A DNA stretch of 64,000 nucleotides from Diogma glabrata (GCA_963693315.1 OY856186.1:381066768-381130767), one strand, 5' to 3'; counted from the stretch's first letter, positions 10,846 through 21,469 are shown. A program made the numbers and translations. Notes: a model not told the origin generated them from the letters alone.

Positions 10846-11348
10846 TTACCAACCTTCAACTTTCCTTTCCTATCGTTAACACGTGCATAAAGCATTAGAG
10901 GCTTATAACCTAAGTGATTAACTCGAACTATAAAAAAAAAAAAAAAAATGTTTCGTAATATTCTCATATAAACTCATATAAACGCACCCATTTAGTACAG
11001 AATTTAAAAATGTCAAAACGTTTTAATATTCGTATTTATCATTTGTTTTGTGTTGATATTGATAGAATATATAGTTTAAATGGCGAGTTTAGTTGTTTTT
11101 ATGATTATGGATAGCTTTTCCGTTGTAAAATATTTATTAAACACATGTAAAAATGATATTTAAAAAAACATAACGTATAACTTAATATAATTTACAACAA
11201 AACGTCAAATATAAATTTCCGACAAGCAAAATGGATTCGAAAATTTTTCCGACAGAAATGTTCGAAAAATACTTTCAATCATATGCCATTTTAAATTTCC
11301 GAATAGTTATAATATTTCCGAGTCGGATTTTTATTCAATCATACCACC

Positions 11349-13783
11349 ACAGTGCTATGCACCTACCGAAGAAGCTGATGACACAACAAAAGATGAATTC
11401 TACGAACAACTACAAGCCACAATTTCTAGTGCACACCGAAATGATATAAAAATTATCCAAGGAGATTTCAATGCTAAAATTGGAGCCGATAACACTGGCA
11501 TGGATGGTATCAATCATGGGCAGACGTGCGCTAGAATCAGCACGAAACAACAATGGTGATAGGCTTATCGATGGTTGTGTCACAAACCATCTATTAATAG
11601 GAGGCAGTAAATTCCCACATAAGAACATACACAAATACACTTGGACATCACCCGATGGAAGAACCAAGAATCAAATCGATCACGTACTGGTTAACAAAAA
11701 ATTTCTGTCCTCTCTTCAGGATGTCAGAACAATGCGTGGAGCAGACATACACAGCGACCACCAACTGGTAATATCAACATTCAAAATTAAACCAGCCGCT
11801 GTGAAACAAAATAAGTCTAACCGGAGAAAATTCAACACCAATAGATTGAGAGACAAGAACATACGCGACATCTTCAAACAATCGCTCCAGCTCAATCTAT
11901 CAGGACATGAAGCCAGAAATATTGATCATAAATGGGAACAAATTGAAGCAGCCTACATCAACACTGCTACAGATGTGCTCGGATACCAAGACAAGTCCCG
12001 CAAACCATGGATTAGCGGTGATACTTGGAAGAAAATTGAAGAACGCCGACAGCTCAAGGTGCAACTATGTCACCAAAACACAACTGAAGTGCAGAGCAAA
12101 TATGAAAGTACAGCTAAACAAGTGAAAAAAATGGCAAGGAATGATCGCAGAAAATACACAGAAGACATTCTCAAGACTGCTGAAACAGCAGCCGCAAATA
12201 GAAATATACGCACACTATATCAATGCGTAAGAAAGGTCACAAACAAGTACACGTGTACCCCACCAATAAAGAATGAATCTGGTGAGACCCTAACAACAAC
12301 CGAACAGCAGCTTAATAGATGGAAAGAATACTTCGAAGATAACAACCAAAATAACGAGGAAAGTTTCCAGCCTGCAGATGGCACTAATAACGAAACTATC
12401 AACACCCATCCACCGACGGAGCGGGAAGTTAGAAGTGCCGTACAGAAACTGAAGAACAACAAAGCAGCTGGTACAGACAACATACCAGCGGAAGTATTCA
12501 AAGCAGATGCAGCTACCACAGCTGAAATCCTAACACCACTATTAGCTGACATATGGAGTTCTGGAAAAATACCGGACAAATGGAAAGAGGGTTTAACCAT
12601 AACAATTCCCAAGAAAGATGATCTAAGAGAATGTAAAAATTGGCGAGGTATATCCCTGCTCAACACCACAATGAAAGTATTGGCGATGATAATTCTGGAA
12701 AGAATATCTCCATCAATTAACAAGAAACTAAGAAACGAACAAGCTGGCTTTAGACCAGGCAGAAGCTGTATAGATCATATCAACACAATCCGTATCATCG
12801 TCGAACAATCTAACGAATGGAATTCGCCACTGTATCTACTCTTCGTGGACTTCGAGCGGGCGTTTGACACAATCAACAGAACTGCTATCTGGAAATCACT
12901 TTGTGAAATGGGCATCCCAAATCAGATAATTGATCTAATCAAGGAAATGTATCAGAATGCTGCGAACAAAATTCAATACAAAGGACAGCAAAGTGATAAG
13001 TACTTTAACAACCGGGGAGTAAGGCAAGGCTGTGTGTTATCACCGCTATTATTCCTCATAGTACTAGATAGTGTCATGCGAAAGCTCGAGAACGAAAGTC
13101 CAAATGGCATCCAATGGGGACCATTAAGACGGCTCAATGATCTAGACTACGCAGACGATATCTGCCTGCTTACACACAGACATGTCGACATGCAGCAGAA
13201 AATACAGAAGCTATCAATCCTTGCACATGAAGTTGGTTTCAAAATCAACATCACCAAAACAAAGCTAATGAGACTGAACACCAACGTGAGTACACCAATC
13301 AACATAAATAATACACAAGTCAACGATGTCGACAAATTCGTATATCTTGGTTGTACTGTAGCGAAAACAGGCGGAACAGAAGAAGACACCACTCAACGCA
13401 TCAACAAAGCAAGAAACACATTTAACTTGCTTCACAAGATTTGGAATGCGTCTGTCCTGTCAAGAAAAACAAAGCTACGGATGTTCAACGCATGTGTTAA
13501 GTCAGTACTGCTGTATGGATGTGAAACATGGAAACAAACACAGAAGATCACAAATAAACTTCAGGTGTTTGTCAACAAACGACTAAGAAAATTAATCAAA
13601 TGCTTCTGGCCGAACACCATCAGTAACGAAGAACTTCTGCGGCAAACTGAGCAGATAGACATTGAGACCGATATAAGAAAACGAAAGTGGAGATGGATAG
13701 GACATACACTGAGAAAGCCAGTTGTCCAGCCTAGTAGACGTCCTGTGCTCCTAAAATTGATTTCTTACATTGCCGTCATATAA
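11349..13783 (+). pseudogene. RTE-like LINE, rest of endonuclease and reverse transcriptase
   Basis: The piece begins with CYAPTEEADD and [11 protein letters not shown] (endonuclease), shifts frame near 11520, then stays open from about 11471 to 13783. It carries NQIDHVLVN and HSDHQLV (end of the endonuclease), then the reverse transcriptase: [50 protein letters not shown], and the catalytic YADDICLL at about residue 560 of the open frame. A thumb region and the usual [11 protein letters not shown] tail follow. After that the product ends abruptly at ISYIAVI, and the element's 3' end is deleted or rearranged. The polymerase part is well preserved, but the element as a whole is dead. Confidence 0.8.
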
Positions 13784-14328
13784 AACAGATGCCAGAGGAG
13801 GAACTAAATAGAATATTCGAGTAATATCTACGATGTCTTAAAAACTTGACGAAAAGTTTTCGAGATTTATTTTTTGTATTTATGCAAAGTTGCTCGTTGA
13901 GTTAAACAGAGAAATAATGATCAGTATCGAAAATGACACTGAAAAAAAGTTTAATTTAAACAAGTGGAATATAAAGAAATTAAATAGGAACGTCTAAAAA
14001 ATTTTGTGGGTAACAAATATTCCAGCTGTGGAATAGTCAGTTCATAATCAAAAACTGCGTTATACTTCTGAATGTACTAATTTAGTTTAGTACTAATAGA
14101 GTTAGATGGTCCAGCCTAGTAGACGCCCTATGCTCCTAAAATGGAGATAAAGGAAGAAAAAAAAAATTTATACGTTCCTGCACGGGGCAGAAAAAAACAA
14201 ATTATTTGTAAATATCTAGATACTGTCAAACATAGTCATTAAAATGGTCGGTAATTTACATCTTACTAACCACCTCTACAGTGTTTCAAAAAAAACATGA
14301 TAGATGAACATTCTTCTCTTCTCCCAGA
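13784..14328. other. LINE 3' remnants and AT-rich sequence
   Basis: The stretch contains a second copy of the LINE 3'-end segment (14107-14141) and then a short A-run. No gene was seen. Confidence 0.5.
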
Positions 14329-14648
14329 GGTGCGTTTCGAAATTAACTAGGGTTAACCGCGGTTAACTTTACTCTACCAAATGTCGTTCCATAATTAACC
14401 GCAAAATAAAAAATTTACTGGATGACAGATGTACTATCGTTCCAAAACTATAAAAATTAGTTGTCATAGTAAATTGTGACGTCACTACTTTAACTTTGTT
14501 ACTCAAGTCTAGAGTAGAGTTTGTTGAGGTTCTAATGTCAAAACATATAAATATTTAAAACGACATGTCAACCGATTTATAAAACACCTAATATAATTTT
14601 TTATAATAAAAGAAAATTTTAATTGTTGTGGAAAAAAAAGTTAGAAAT

Positions 14649-14900
14649 TGTTGAAATACAGTTTCCACCTTATTTTGATAGATGGACTCATATATATATT
14701 TCTGTAATCTAGTACATTCATATTTTGTTTATTCATATATTAAGACTGTCAAAATATCTTTTGTAGAAGTAACAATTTATTGTTCTGAATTATTATTAAA
14801 ATAAATAAGTTTATATAAATGTTCATCATATAAATAATAAAGAAATTTAAGTATAACACGTTATTTCTATTATATAATAAAATATCTTTTATTTTCTTCA
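14649..14900 (+). repeat. Copia 5' LTR (252 bp)
   Basis: Starts TGTTGAAATACAG and ends TTTTCTTCA. It appears identical to the 3' LTR at 18926-19177. It is flanked outside by GAAAT (14644-14648), which recurs at 19178-19182 as the 5-bp target duplication. Confidence 0.95.
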
Positions 14901-14913
14901 TGGTAGCAGAGCG
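14901..14913 (+). promoter_or_regulatory. Copia primer binding site
   Basis: TGGTAGCAGAG lies immediately after the LTR. It is complementary to the 3' end of initiator tRNA-Met, including CCA. Confidence 0.7.
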
Positions 14914-15031
14914 TGGTTCTGCAAAATAAAACAGATTTAAGAAAAGGAAAAGGAAAACGTGGTGAAGATTGAGGTTAAACGCATTTTTAAAATTCAACAT
15001 AAGTTGGGGCAAACCTTAAATCTAAATATAA

Positions 15032-17413
15032 ATGGATAGAAACAGCGAAAAATATAAAATTCCTTTATTTGAAGGGAAGAATTTCAATAACTGGAAATTC
15101 CGAATGCAAATTTTGCTGGATGAACACAACTTGTTGCAATATACTGAAAACAAATTCAACATTGAAACTGTGGAAGAGAAGAACAAGACCAAAGCTACAA
15201 AAGAAGAGAAGACGTGTAAATCTCTGTTAATCCAAAATATTGGAGATACGTACTTGGAATTAGTAAAAGATAAAACAAGTGCTTTTGACATTTGGAAAAC
15301 ATTAATAAACACCTTCGAAAGGAAGGGGATATCAACACAATTAATGTTAAGGAAAAGACTTCTAACTCTAAAATTAAATGTACAAGAAAGTTTGGACAAA
15401 CACTTTCTTGATTTTGACAATATAGTAAGGGAACTAAAAGAAAGTGGTGCAAAAATGGAAGATCCCGATATAGTCTGTCATTTGTTTCTAACTTTACCAA
15501 GGTCGTACGACACAATAGTTACGGCATTAGAAACAATAGCTAAAGAAAATCTGACTTTTGAATTTGTCAAAGGGAAACTTCTCGATGATGAATTAAAAAA
15601 GAAAGAATCTCTCACTGTCAACAATGCTAAACCTGCTGCAGCTTTTGAAAATTCAAAATTTAAAATAAAATGTTTTTTATGTGGGAAGCTAGGGCACAAG
15701 AAAGAAAATTGTTTTTGGAATAAGAAAAACAAACAAGAAAAGAAATATCGAAAAGGTGAAAACAAGTGCAATGAAGCTAGAGAAAATGTAGCATTTGTTT
15801 GTCACCAAAATAATGATACAGATTTTGAAAAAGGAAATCTAGTATGGTTTGTAGATTCTGCAGCAACTGGTCATTATGTTAACCAAAGAGATGTTCTCAG
15901 TAATATTAAAGTTTTAGATCCTCCCGTTAAAATAAACGTAGCAAAATCAGGAGTTTGTGTATATGCTTCAGAATACGGTGATATTTATGGTAGTGTTACT
16001 GTTAACAACCAAAAACAAGATTGTGTAATCGAACATGTGCTATATGTAAAAGACTTGAGTAATAATTTACTATCAATAAAGAAAATGGCAGAACAAGGCC
16101 TAATAACAACGTTTGACAAAAACTGTGCGAAGGTTTACAAAAACAAAAAATTAGTCGCAGTAGCTAAATGTGAAGGAGACATGTACAAAATACATTTAAA
16201 AGTAATGTCACATTTTGCTAATACTATCAACAACGAAACGGCCACAGATATTTGGCATCAACGCATGGGGCATCTAAATATATCTTCATTATTACTAATA
16301 AAAAATAAAAATATTGTGAAAGGAATAAAAGAAAACTTAAATTCAAGTTCATCCATCTGCAAAAACTGTATAGTGGGCAAACAGACAAAGCTTCCACATA
16401 ACAGAAAATATAATTCACCGTCTCGTCCTCTTGAAATCGTACATACTGATGTATGCGGACCAATAACACCAACATCATGGGACGGAAAAAGATATTTCAT
16501 AACCTTCATAGATGGTTTTACCCATTTCACGATGATATACACAATGGAACACAAATCCGAGGCATTAAAATGTTTTAAAGAATATGAAGCCGTAGCAACT
16601 GCACATTTTAATAAAAAAATTTCACGTTTGAGATGTGACAATGGTGCTGAATACACATCTAACGAGTTTAAATCCTTCTGTCGAAAGAAGGGAATACAAT
16701 TTGAATTCACTGTAGTTTACACTCCTGAGCAAAACGGCACAGCGGAACGAATGAATCGTACGTTAGTGGAAATAGCAAGAACTATTCTAATTAATTCAAA
16801 CTTAGAAAAATATTTGTGGAACGAAGCCATCTTAACAGCTGCATATCTAGTAAATCGGAGAACAACAAAAGCACTTAATAAGCTAATCACACCAGCTGAA
16901 CAGTGGTATGGCTACAAGCCTAACGTCTCGAAACTACGAATTTTCGGTTCAACGGCATATTTACATATCCCAAAACAGTTTAGAAACAAGTTTGACTCCA
17001 AATCAAAAATCTGCTATCTTGTCGGCTATGCACCTAATGGGTACCGGATATGGGATCCATCCAGAAATGAAGTGATTGTTGGACGAGACATAATCTTCGA
17101 TGAAACCACATTTATTCAACCAGAAAAAGAAATTGTTCGTGAAATTACAATAAGTGATTTAAAAGAAAGTGGAGAAAATGATCAAGTTATCTGTGATAAC
17201 AGTGAAGTAAATCCTGAAGAAAATATCAATACAAATATTGAAATTACTGAGTCGCCACAACAAAGTGATCTAGAAAACAAAAGGAAAACAAACAGACCAA
17301 AATGGTTGGAAGACTATGATACTAGTTTGATGGCCTTGAGCGCTGAAAACTTTATAAATGATGTTCCACAATGCTTTGAAGAAATTGAAAAACGAGATGA
17401 CAAAGAACAATAG
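15032..17413 (+). CDS. Copia gag-protease-integrase, up to an in-frame TAG
   Basis: 793 residues from ATG at 15032. An N-terminal Gag resembles the UBN2 type (FEGKNFNNWKFRM at about 10-25). The CCHC zinc knuckle CFLCGKLGHKKENC is near residue 214, and the aspartic protease WFVDSAATGHY near 272. The integrase has the H-C zinc part HQRMGHLN...C-K-N-C near 410-445 and catalytic blocks TDVCGP, DNGAEY and TPEQNGTAERMN from about 475 to 575. It ends in a TAG at 17411-17413. The same frame then continues directly into reverse transcriptase. In related elements this position is within a W..AI..E..S motif, so the TAG probably replaced a tryptophan codon. Readthrough cannot be excluded. Confidence 0.93.
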   Translation: MDRNSEKYKIPLFEGKNFNNWKFRMQILLDEHNLLQYTENKFNIETVEEKNKTKATKEEKTCKSLLIQNIGDTYLELVKDKTSAFDIWKTLINTFERKGISTQLMLRKRLLTLKLNVQESLDKHFLDFDNIVRELKESGAKMEDPDIVCHLFLTLPRSYDTIVTALETIAKENLTFEFVKGKLLDDELKKKESLTVNNAKPAAAFENSKFKIKCFLCGKLGHKKENCFWNKKNKQEKKYRKGENKCNEARENVAFVCHQNNDTDFEKGNLVWFVDSAATGHYVNQRDVLSNIKVLDPPVKINVAKSGVCVYASEYGDIYGSVTVNNQKQDCVIEHVLYVKDLSNNLLSIKKMAEQGLITTFDKNCAKVYKNKKLVAVAKCEGDMYKIHLKVMSHFANTINNETATDIWHQRMGHLNISSLLLIKNKNIVKGIKENLNSSSSICKNCIVGKQTKLPHNRKYNSPSRPLEIVHTDVCGPITPTSWDGKRYFITFIDGFTHFTMIYTMEHKSEALKCFKEYEAVATAHFNKKISRLRCDNGAEYTSNEFKSFCRKKGIQFEFTVVYTPEQNGTAERMNRTLVEIARTILINSNLEKYLWNEAILTAAYLVNRRTTKALNKLITPAEQWYGYKPNVSKLRIFGSTAYLHIPKQFRNKFDSKSKICYLVGYAPNGYRIWDPSRNEVIVGRDIIFDETTFIQPEKEIVREITISDLKESGENDQVICDNSEVNPEENINTNIEITESPQQSDLENKRKTNRPKWLEDYDTSLMALSAENFINDVPQCFEEIEKRDDKEQ

Positions 17414-18892
17414 TTGAACGCAATCAATGGTGAACTAGAATCTCATAGGAAAAATAATACCTGGTCTATTGCAGAAAATCACAAAAACAAAAAAATTATA
17501 AAATCCAAATGGGTTTTTAAGGTTAAAAATGATTCTTATGGAAATTCCGTCAAATATAAAGCTCGCCTTGTTGCAAAAGGGTTTCAACAGAGAAAAGGCA
17601 TCGATTATCAAGAAACTTATGCACCAGTCGCAAAACTTACAACTCTGCGAATTCTACTAGTAATTGGTGCAGCCTATAAAATGGAATTTCATCAAATGGA
17701 CGTAAAAACGGCATTTCTAAATGGCGATATAAAAGAAGAAATTTACTTACAATTTCCAATGGGCGTTTATAATGAAGAAAACCTTGTTGGGAAATTAAAT
17801 AAATCTTTATATGGCTTGAAACAAGCTCCAAAAGCTTGGAACGAAAAATTCAACGAATTTATTCTAACTCTTGGTTTTAGCAGATCCAAATCGGACCACT
17901 GCCTGTATACGAAAGGAAATAATTTAAATGAAATAATTTTTCTTTTGATATTTGTAGACGATCTAATCATAATTTCAAAGAGTGAGTCAACAATCATAAA
18001 CTTGAAAGAAAAATTTAAAGAAAAATTTGAAATGGAAGACATGGACAAGTTGAAATACTTCCTGGGAATGAAAATCGATTACAACAAAGAAACAGGAGAG
18101 TTATTAATTTCACAAAAAACATACTTAGAAGGAGTTTTAAAGAAGTTTGGCATGTGTGAGTGCAACCCAGTCAAGACTCCAATGGATTCAAATTTTAAAC
18201 TGGAATATACAGCTGAAGAAAATTTTGACAAACCGTACAAAAATTTAATAGGATGTCTAATGTACGCTATGTTATGTACGAGGCCCGATTTAAGTTATTC
18301 GATAAGTTATTTGAGTAGACTCCAGCATCAACCAAATGAAGAAGCCTGGCAACAACTGAAAAGAATTCTACGATACCTGAAGCATACAATTGATTTAAGA
18401 CTGGTATACAAACCAGACATACAAAATGAAACTTTATTAGGCTATGCAGATGCTAGCTGGGCTTCAGACATCGATAGGAAAAGTACTACTGGCTATATCT
18501 TTAAAGTTTATGGATGCACGGTTTCCTGGGTTAGTCAAAAACAATCAACAGTTGCACTGTCGTCAGCAGAAGCTGAATACATCGCTCTAAGTCAATCATG
18601 TTGTGAAGCGATGTGGTTGAAGAAAATTTTACTAGATCTATATATTGAAATGAAAGATGAAATAAAAATCTACGAAGACAACCAAAGTTGTATAAGGATC
18701 GCAGAAAATCCAACACATCACAAGAAATCCAAACACATCGACATAAAATTCCATCACGTAAGAGAAATGATTCAACAGAACGAAGTAAAAATATTGTATC
18801 TTGAATCGACCAATCAACTGGCGGACGTTTTTACCAAATCATTACCCAGATTAAGCTTGGAAAAGTTTAGGAGTGAAATTGGATTAATCTAA
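17414..18892 (+). CDS. Copia reverse transcriptase and RNase H, continuing after TAG
   Basis: In the same frame as the upstream ORF and starting directly after its TAG, so it has no start codon of its own. It begins LNAINGELESH, then reverse transcriptase blocks KSKWVFKVK, YKARLVAKGF, QMDVKTAFLNG, LYGLKQAP and the catalytic LIFVDDLIII near residue 185. The RNase H begins at YADASWASD (residue about 342), with SSAEAEYIAL and EDNQSC, and ends DVFTKSLP. All 492 residues are open. The domain is complete and normal in length for Ty1/copia. With the upstream ORF it forms one polyprotein of about 1285 residues, split by one stop. Confidence 0.93.
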   Translation: MNAINGELESHRKNNTWSIAENHKNKKIIKSKWVFKVKNDSYGNSVKYKARLVAKGFQQRKGIDYQETYAPVAKLTTLRILLVIGAAYKMEFHQMDVKTAFLNGDIKEEIYLQFPMGVYNEENLVGKLNKSLYGLKQAPKAWNEKFNEFILTLGFSRSKSDHCLYTKGNNLNEIIFLLIFVDDLIIISKSESTIINLKEKFKEKFEMEDMDKLKYFLGMKIDYNKETGELLISQKTYLEGVLKKFGMCECNPVKTPMDSNFKLEYTAEENFDKPYKNLIGCLMYAMLCTRPDLSYSISYLSRLQHQPNEEAWQQLKRILRYLKHTIDLRLVYKPDIQNETLLGYADASWASDIDRKSTTGYIFKVYGCTVSWVSQKQSTVALSSAEAEYIALSQSCCEAMWLKKILLDLYIEMKDEIKIYEDNQSCIRIAENPTHHKKSKHIDIKFHHVREMIQQNEVKILYLESTNQLADVFTKSLPRLSLEKFRSEIGLI

Positions 18893-18913
18893 CAAAAATA
18901 AAACATCTGTAAA

Positions 18914-18925
18914 CTTGCGGGGGTG
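18914..18925 (+). promoter_or_regulatory. Copia polypurine tract
   Basis: CTTGCGGGGGTG directly precedes the 3' LTR and would prime plus-strand synthesis. Confidence 0.7.
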
Positions 18926-19177
18926 TGTTGAAATACAGTTTCCACCTTATTTTGATAGATGGACTCATATATATATTTCTGTAATCTAGTACATTCATAT
19001 TTTGTTTATTCATATATTAAGACTGTCAAAATATCTTTTGTAGAAGTAACAATTTATTGTTCTGAATTATTATTAAAATAAATAAGTTTATATAAATGTT
19101 CATCATATAAATAATAAAGAAATTTAAGTATAACACGTTATTTCTATTATATAATAAAATATCTTTTATTTTCTTCA
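18926..19177 (+). repeat. Copia 3' LTR (252 bp)
   Basis: Same length and, as far as I can read, the same sequence as 14649-14900. Followed by the GAAAT duplication. Confidence 0.95.
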
Positions 19178-19182
19178 GAAAT

Positions 19183-19865
19183 TATATTGTTTTGTGAATA
19201 TATCGTACATTTAATTATTATTTACTAAGTATTTAATAATTTTTAGTGAAATGTGTTATTTTTATTATTTTTATTTGATACTGAAGACTGAAAAATAAAT
19301 TATAGAAATAAAAAATATACACTACATTTTTAGTTTTATTTATCGTAATTAGAATATTAGTTTTTACTATGGTAATTTGAATTTAATATTTGACGTCACT
19401 ATTTTGACTATGACATTATAGTGACATTATTACCTAAAGCTGGGCATTCACATACAACGGAAACAGAAACCGAATTTCATACAAATTTGACAGATAAAAA
19501 TTCGGTTTCGTAAAATTTGTATGAAATTCGGTTTCGGTTTCTGTTTCCGTTGTATGTGGTTTCAAGCCTTAATGGTTAAGCCGGGCATTCACATACAACG
19601 GAAACAGAAACAGAAACCGAATTTCATACAAATTTGACAGCAACGGAAACAGAAACCGAATTTAGAAACGTAACAGAAACGTAAAATTCGTCTGTTTTGT
19701 CTGAAACGGAAACAATTAAAATTGAATTGTTTCAGTACCGAAACTGTCAGATGACCAGAAACTGTCACATAATATTAATTATTATATTGAATTGTGGTAA
19801 CAAAAGCTGTGAATTTTGAATTTAATAAATAGGTTTAATAAATCAAAATTATTTGTTTTTGTTAT
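19183..19865. other. Outer element remnant with foldback repeats
   Basis: Non-coding AT-rich sequence containing TGACGTCAC near 19392, the hairpin at 19443-19560 and further AACGGAAACAGAAAC words. No gene was seen. Confidence 0.5.
19443..19560. repeat. Foldback hairpin of AACGGAAACAGAAACC words
   Basis: CACATACAACGGAAACAGAAACCGAATTTC is followed, after a short spacer, by its inverted copy ending TTTCCGTTGTATGTG. A third copy starts at about 19590, and an inverted copy lies at 36490-36530 beyond the CsRn1 element. Confidence 0.8.
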
Positions 19866-19869
19866 TCTT

Positions 19870-20571
19870 TGTGGCGAACATCAAAATTAAAAATTTTTAA
19901 ATTCAAATCTAGCATGCGATGTTTTATTGATCAAAATTTAAAAAAAACAAAATAAAATTCATTATTAATTTTTCCTCAATTTTAAAAAGTTCATGTTTTT
20001 CTGATTTAGTAAAAAGTTTTTTATTATTTGAAATTCCCTTAATATTTTGATTACGGTTTTAAAAAATGTTTTTCCGCAAAAGTTGGCTTTAAACTTTTTA
20101 CCTATTGATTTTTTTTTAGTTAATTGTTAGTAACAATTATATGAGATATTAATATAGAACAAAACAATTATTTGTGAAATATGTTTGAAATGATGTCTAC
20201 AACAATTGGAATTTTAATGTTATCTTTAATTGATTAAATATTGTGTTTAAAACTGAAAATATTATCTGGTGTCTTTTAAACTAAGAATTAAAAAGACAGT
20301 TGTTTAATTCTTTTTAAATAAAATTAAAGTTATATTAAACTTTTGAAATATAAGTATTTGCTGAATTGAAATTTGGAGAGAGAAGAATTTATTATTTCTA
20401 AATCATCTCCAGTTATGTGTTTATTGCATGAAATGTTTTATCCTGAATATCATTTTAAATTAGAGGATATTTCAACTATCTTAATTCTCAACATTGGATA
20501 TACTTATCATAAAATTGGCAAATCTGTTATTGGAATATATTGAATTACTATAGCGTGAAATACTAGCTATA
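19870..20571 (+). repeat. CsRn1-type element 5' LTR (about 702 bp)
   Basis: Starts TGTGGCGAACATC and ends TAGCTATA. Matches 35669-36371 with a 1-bp indel near 20238 (GTGTTTAAAAC against AATGTTTAAAAC). Flanking TCTT (19866-19869) recurs at 36372-36375 as the 4-bp target duplication. Confidence 0.9.
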
Positions 20572-20572
20572 T

Positions 20573-20585
20573 TTGGTGACCCCGA
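20573..20585 (+). promoter_or_regulatory. CsRn1 primer binding site (tRNA-Trp type)
   Basis: TGGTGACCCCGAC immediately follows the LTR. It is complementary to the CGTCGGGGTCA-CCA end of insect tRNA-Trp. Confidence 0.75.
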
Positions 20586-20866
20586 CTAGCAGCAAAGTCA
20601 ACCTTCAATAGCATCAAAACTAAAAAAGCACAGCATTTTAACAAAATTTTTGAATTTGGAGCACAAGTATTTTTTGTTTTAAATTAATTTAATTTTTTGA
20701 TAGCTATATATCTGATTTTATTGATAAATATTTGTATTTTCTTCTTCAATTTTAAAATATTTTTAGAAATTATGTACATATTAAGGGAATTTTTTGTTTA
20801 TTTAGGGGTGTTGTTGGTCCTCTTATAGCTCGCCTATCCGGTAGCACTTCAGATCGCATACACAAA

Positions 20867-21469
20867 GTGTTACGCGGTATGGACCTTGGGGATCTTAAGC
20901 CCTCACAATTACTCCGGGATATGACTACCGAATCTACGTTTTCAGAGGCAGCTCTTAAAGTCCTTTGGGTGGAGAAACTTCCACCTGCTGTCCGCGCTGC
21001 TATCGCTACTGTCAGTGAAGATCTTCAGAAGACAGCAGAGATAGCAGATAATGTTCTCAATGCCCTAAGGGGCTTGCAAGTTAATGCGGTATCTAACCCT
21101 GCCGCTTCTTCTTTCCCTTCTTCTTCTTCTTCCTCAAGTGAAATCATATCACTTGAGGAAAAATTCAAAAAACTGGAGGCACAAAACGTGCAACTCCTCA
21201 ATGCCATTCAAAGGCAAAATTTCTCCCAACCTCCTCAACAATACCGAAGTAGATCTAAGGATCGAAACGGTAATCATAATTCAAATTTCAATCGGAATTA
21301 TCGCTCTCCCATGCGACCTCGGTCCAGGTCACGCGTGCAAATGTTTGATGGTATCTGCTACTACCATCACTACTACAAGGGAGATGCAAAAAAATGCTAC
21401 CCTGAGTGTAAACATTATTCTGATCACTCAAATTCCTTTGCCTCATCATCATCTTCAAAAAACTATTAG
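20867..21469 (+). pseudogene. CsRn1 Gag, N-terminally truncated
   Basis: The frame is open from before 20820 (IARLSGSTSDRIHKVL) to a TAG at 21467-21469. Recognisable parts are LGDLKPSQLLRDM and VLWVEKLPPAVRAAI (capsid-like region), a serine-rich linker, a coiled-coil EEKFKKLEAQN, a basic SR-rich stretch, and the zinc motif CYYHHYYKGDAKKCYPEC. The latter is the CHCC-like form typical of this clade. The first part of Gag expected after the primer site is missing, so an internal deletion of several hundred bases is likely. The last codons contain A AAA AAC (21457-21463), a classical -1 frameshift site leading into pol. Confidence 0.75.
21457..21463 (+). promoter_or_regulatory. Candidate -1 frameshift site A AAA AAC
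   Basis: The heptamer is in the correct register for Gag (codons AAA AAC), six bases before the Gag stop. A -1 slip continues AAA CTA TTA GAT into the protease frame. Confidence 0.7.

Larger units (their letters stand above)
6967..11348. mobile_element. TIR-flanked insertion carrying a jockey-like LINE
   Basis: The insertion interrupts the RTE-like endonuclease. Its ends share GGTATGATTGAAT (6970-6982) and the inverted copy ATTCAATCATACC (11333-11345). The subterminal sequence on both sides is rich in CGGAAAT-type words. The target site is not resolved exactly. CAG occurs on both sides of the break. The jockey-like LINE occupies most of the interior, so the host TIR element is probably a short non-autonomous DNA transposon into which the LINE jumped. 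No transposase was found. Confidence 0.6.
6312..14165 (+). mobile_element. RTE-like LINE, broken and split by an insertion
   Basis: The LINE consists of 5' sequence from about 6312, an endonuclease part (6529-6966), an insertion (about 6967-11348), then the rest of the endonuclease and the reverse transcriptase (about 11349-13760). The reading rejoins across the insertion from ...IIQ to CYAPTEE..., a standard endonuclease motif. A 3' tail ending in a short A-run lies at about 14150-14163. A 35-bp 3'-end segment occurs twice (about 13726-13760 and 14107-14141). The protein resembles the 'craniofacial development protein 2-like/endonuclease-reverse transcriptase' ORFs common in arthropods. Assignment to the RTE/SR2-like group is by resemblance only. 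Confidence 0.7.
14649..19177 (+). mobile_element. Ty1/copia retrotransposon, near-intact
   Basis: A full-length element of 4529 bp with two LTRs that I could not tell apart by eye and a GAAAT target duplication. It has a primer site directly after the 5' LTR (TGGTAGCAGAG at 14901, matching the end of initiator tRNA-Met) and a purine tract CTTGCGGGGGTG just before the 3' LTR. One long gag-pol frame is broken by a single TAG. The matching LTRs imply a recent insertion. Confidence 0.95.

Noticed and set aside
12220..12723. 167-codon minus-strand ORF
   Set aside because: Antisense shadow of the RTE-like reverse transcriptase.
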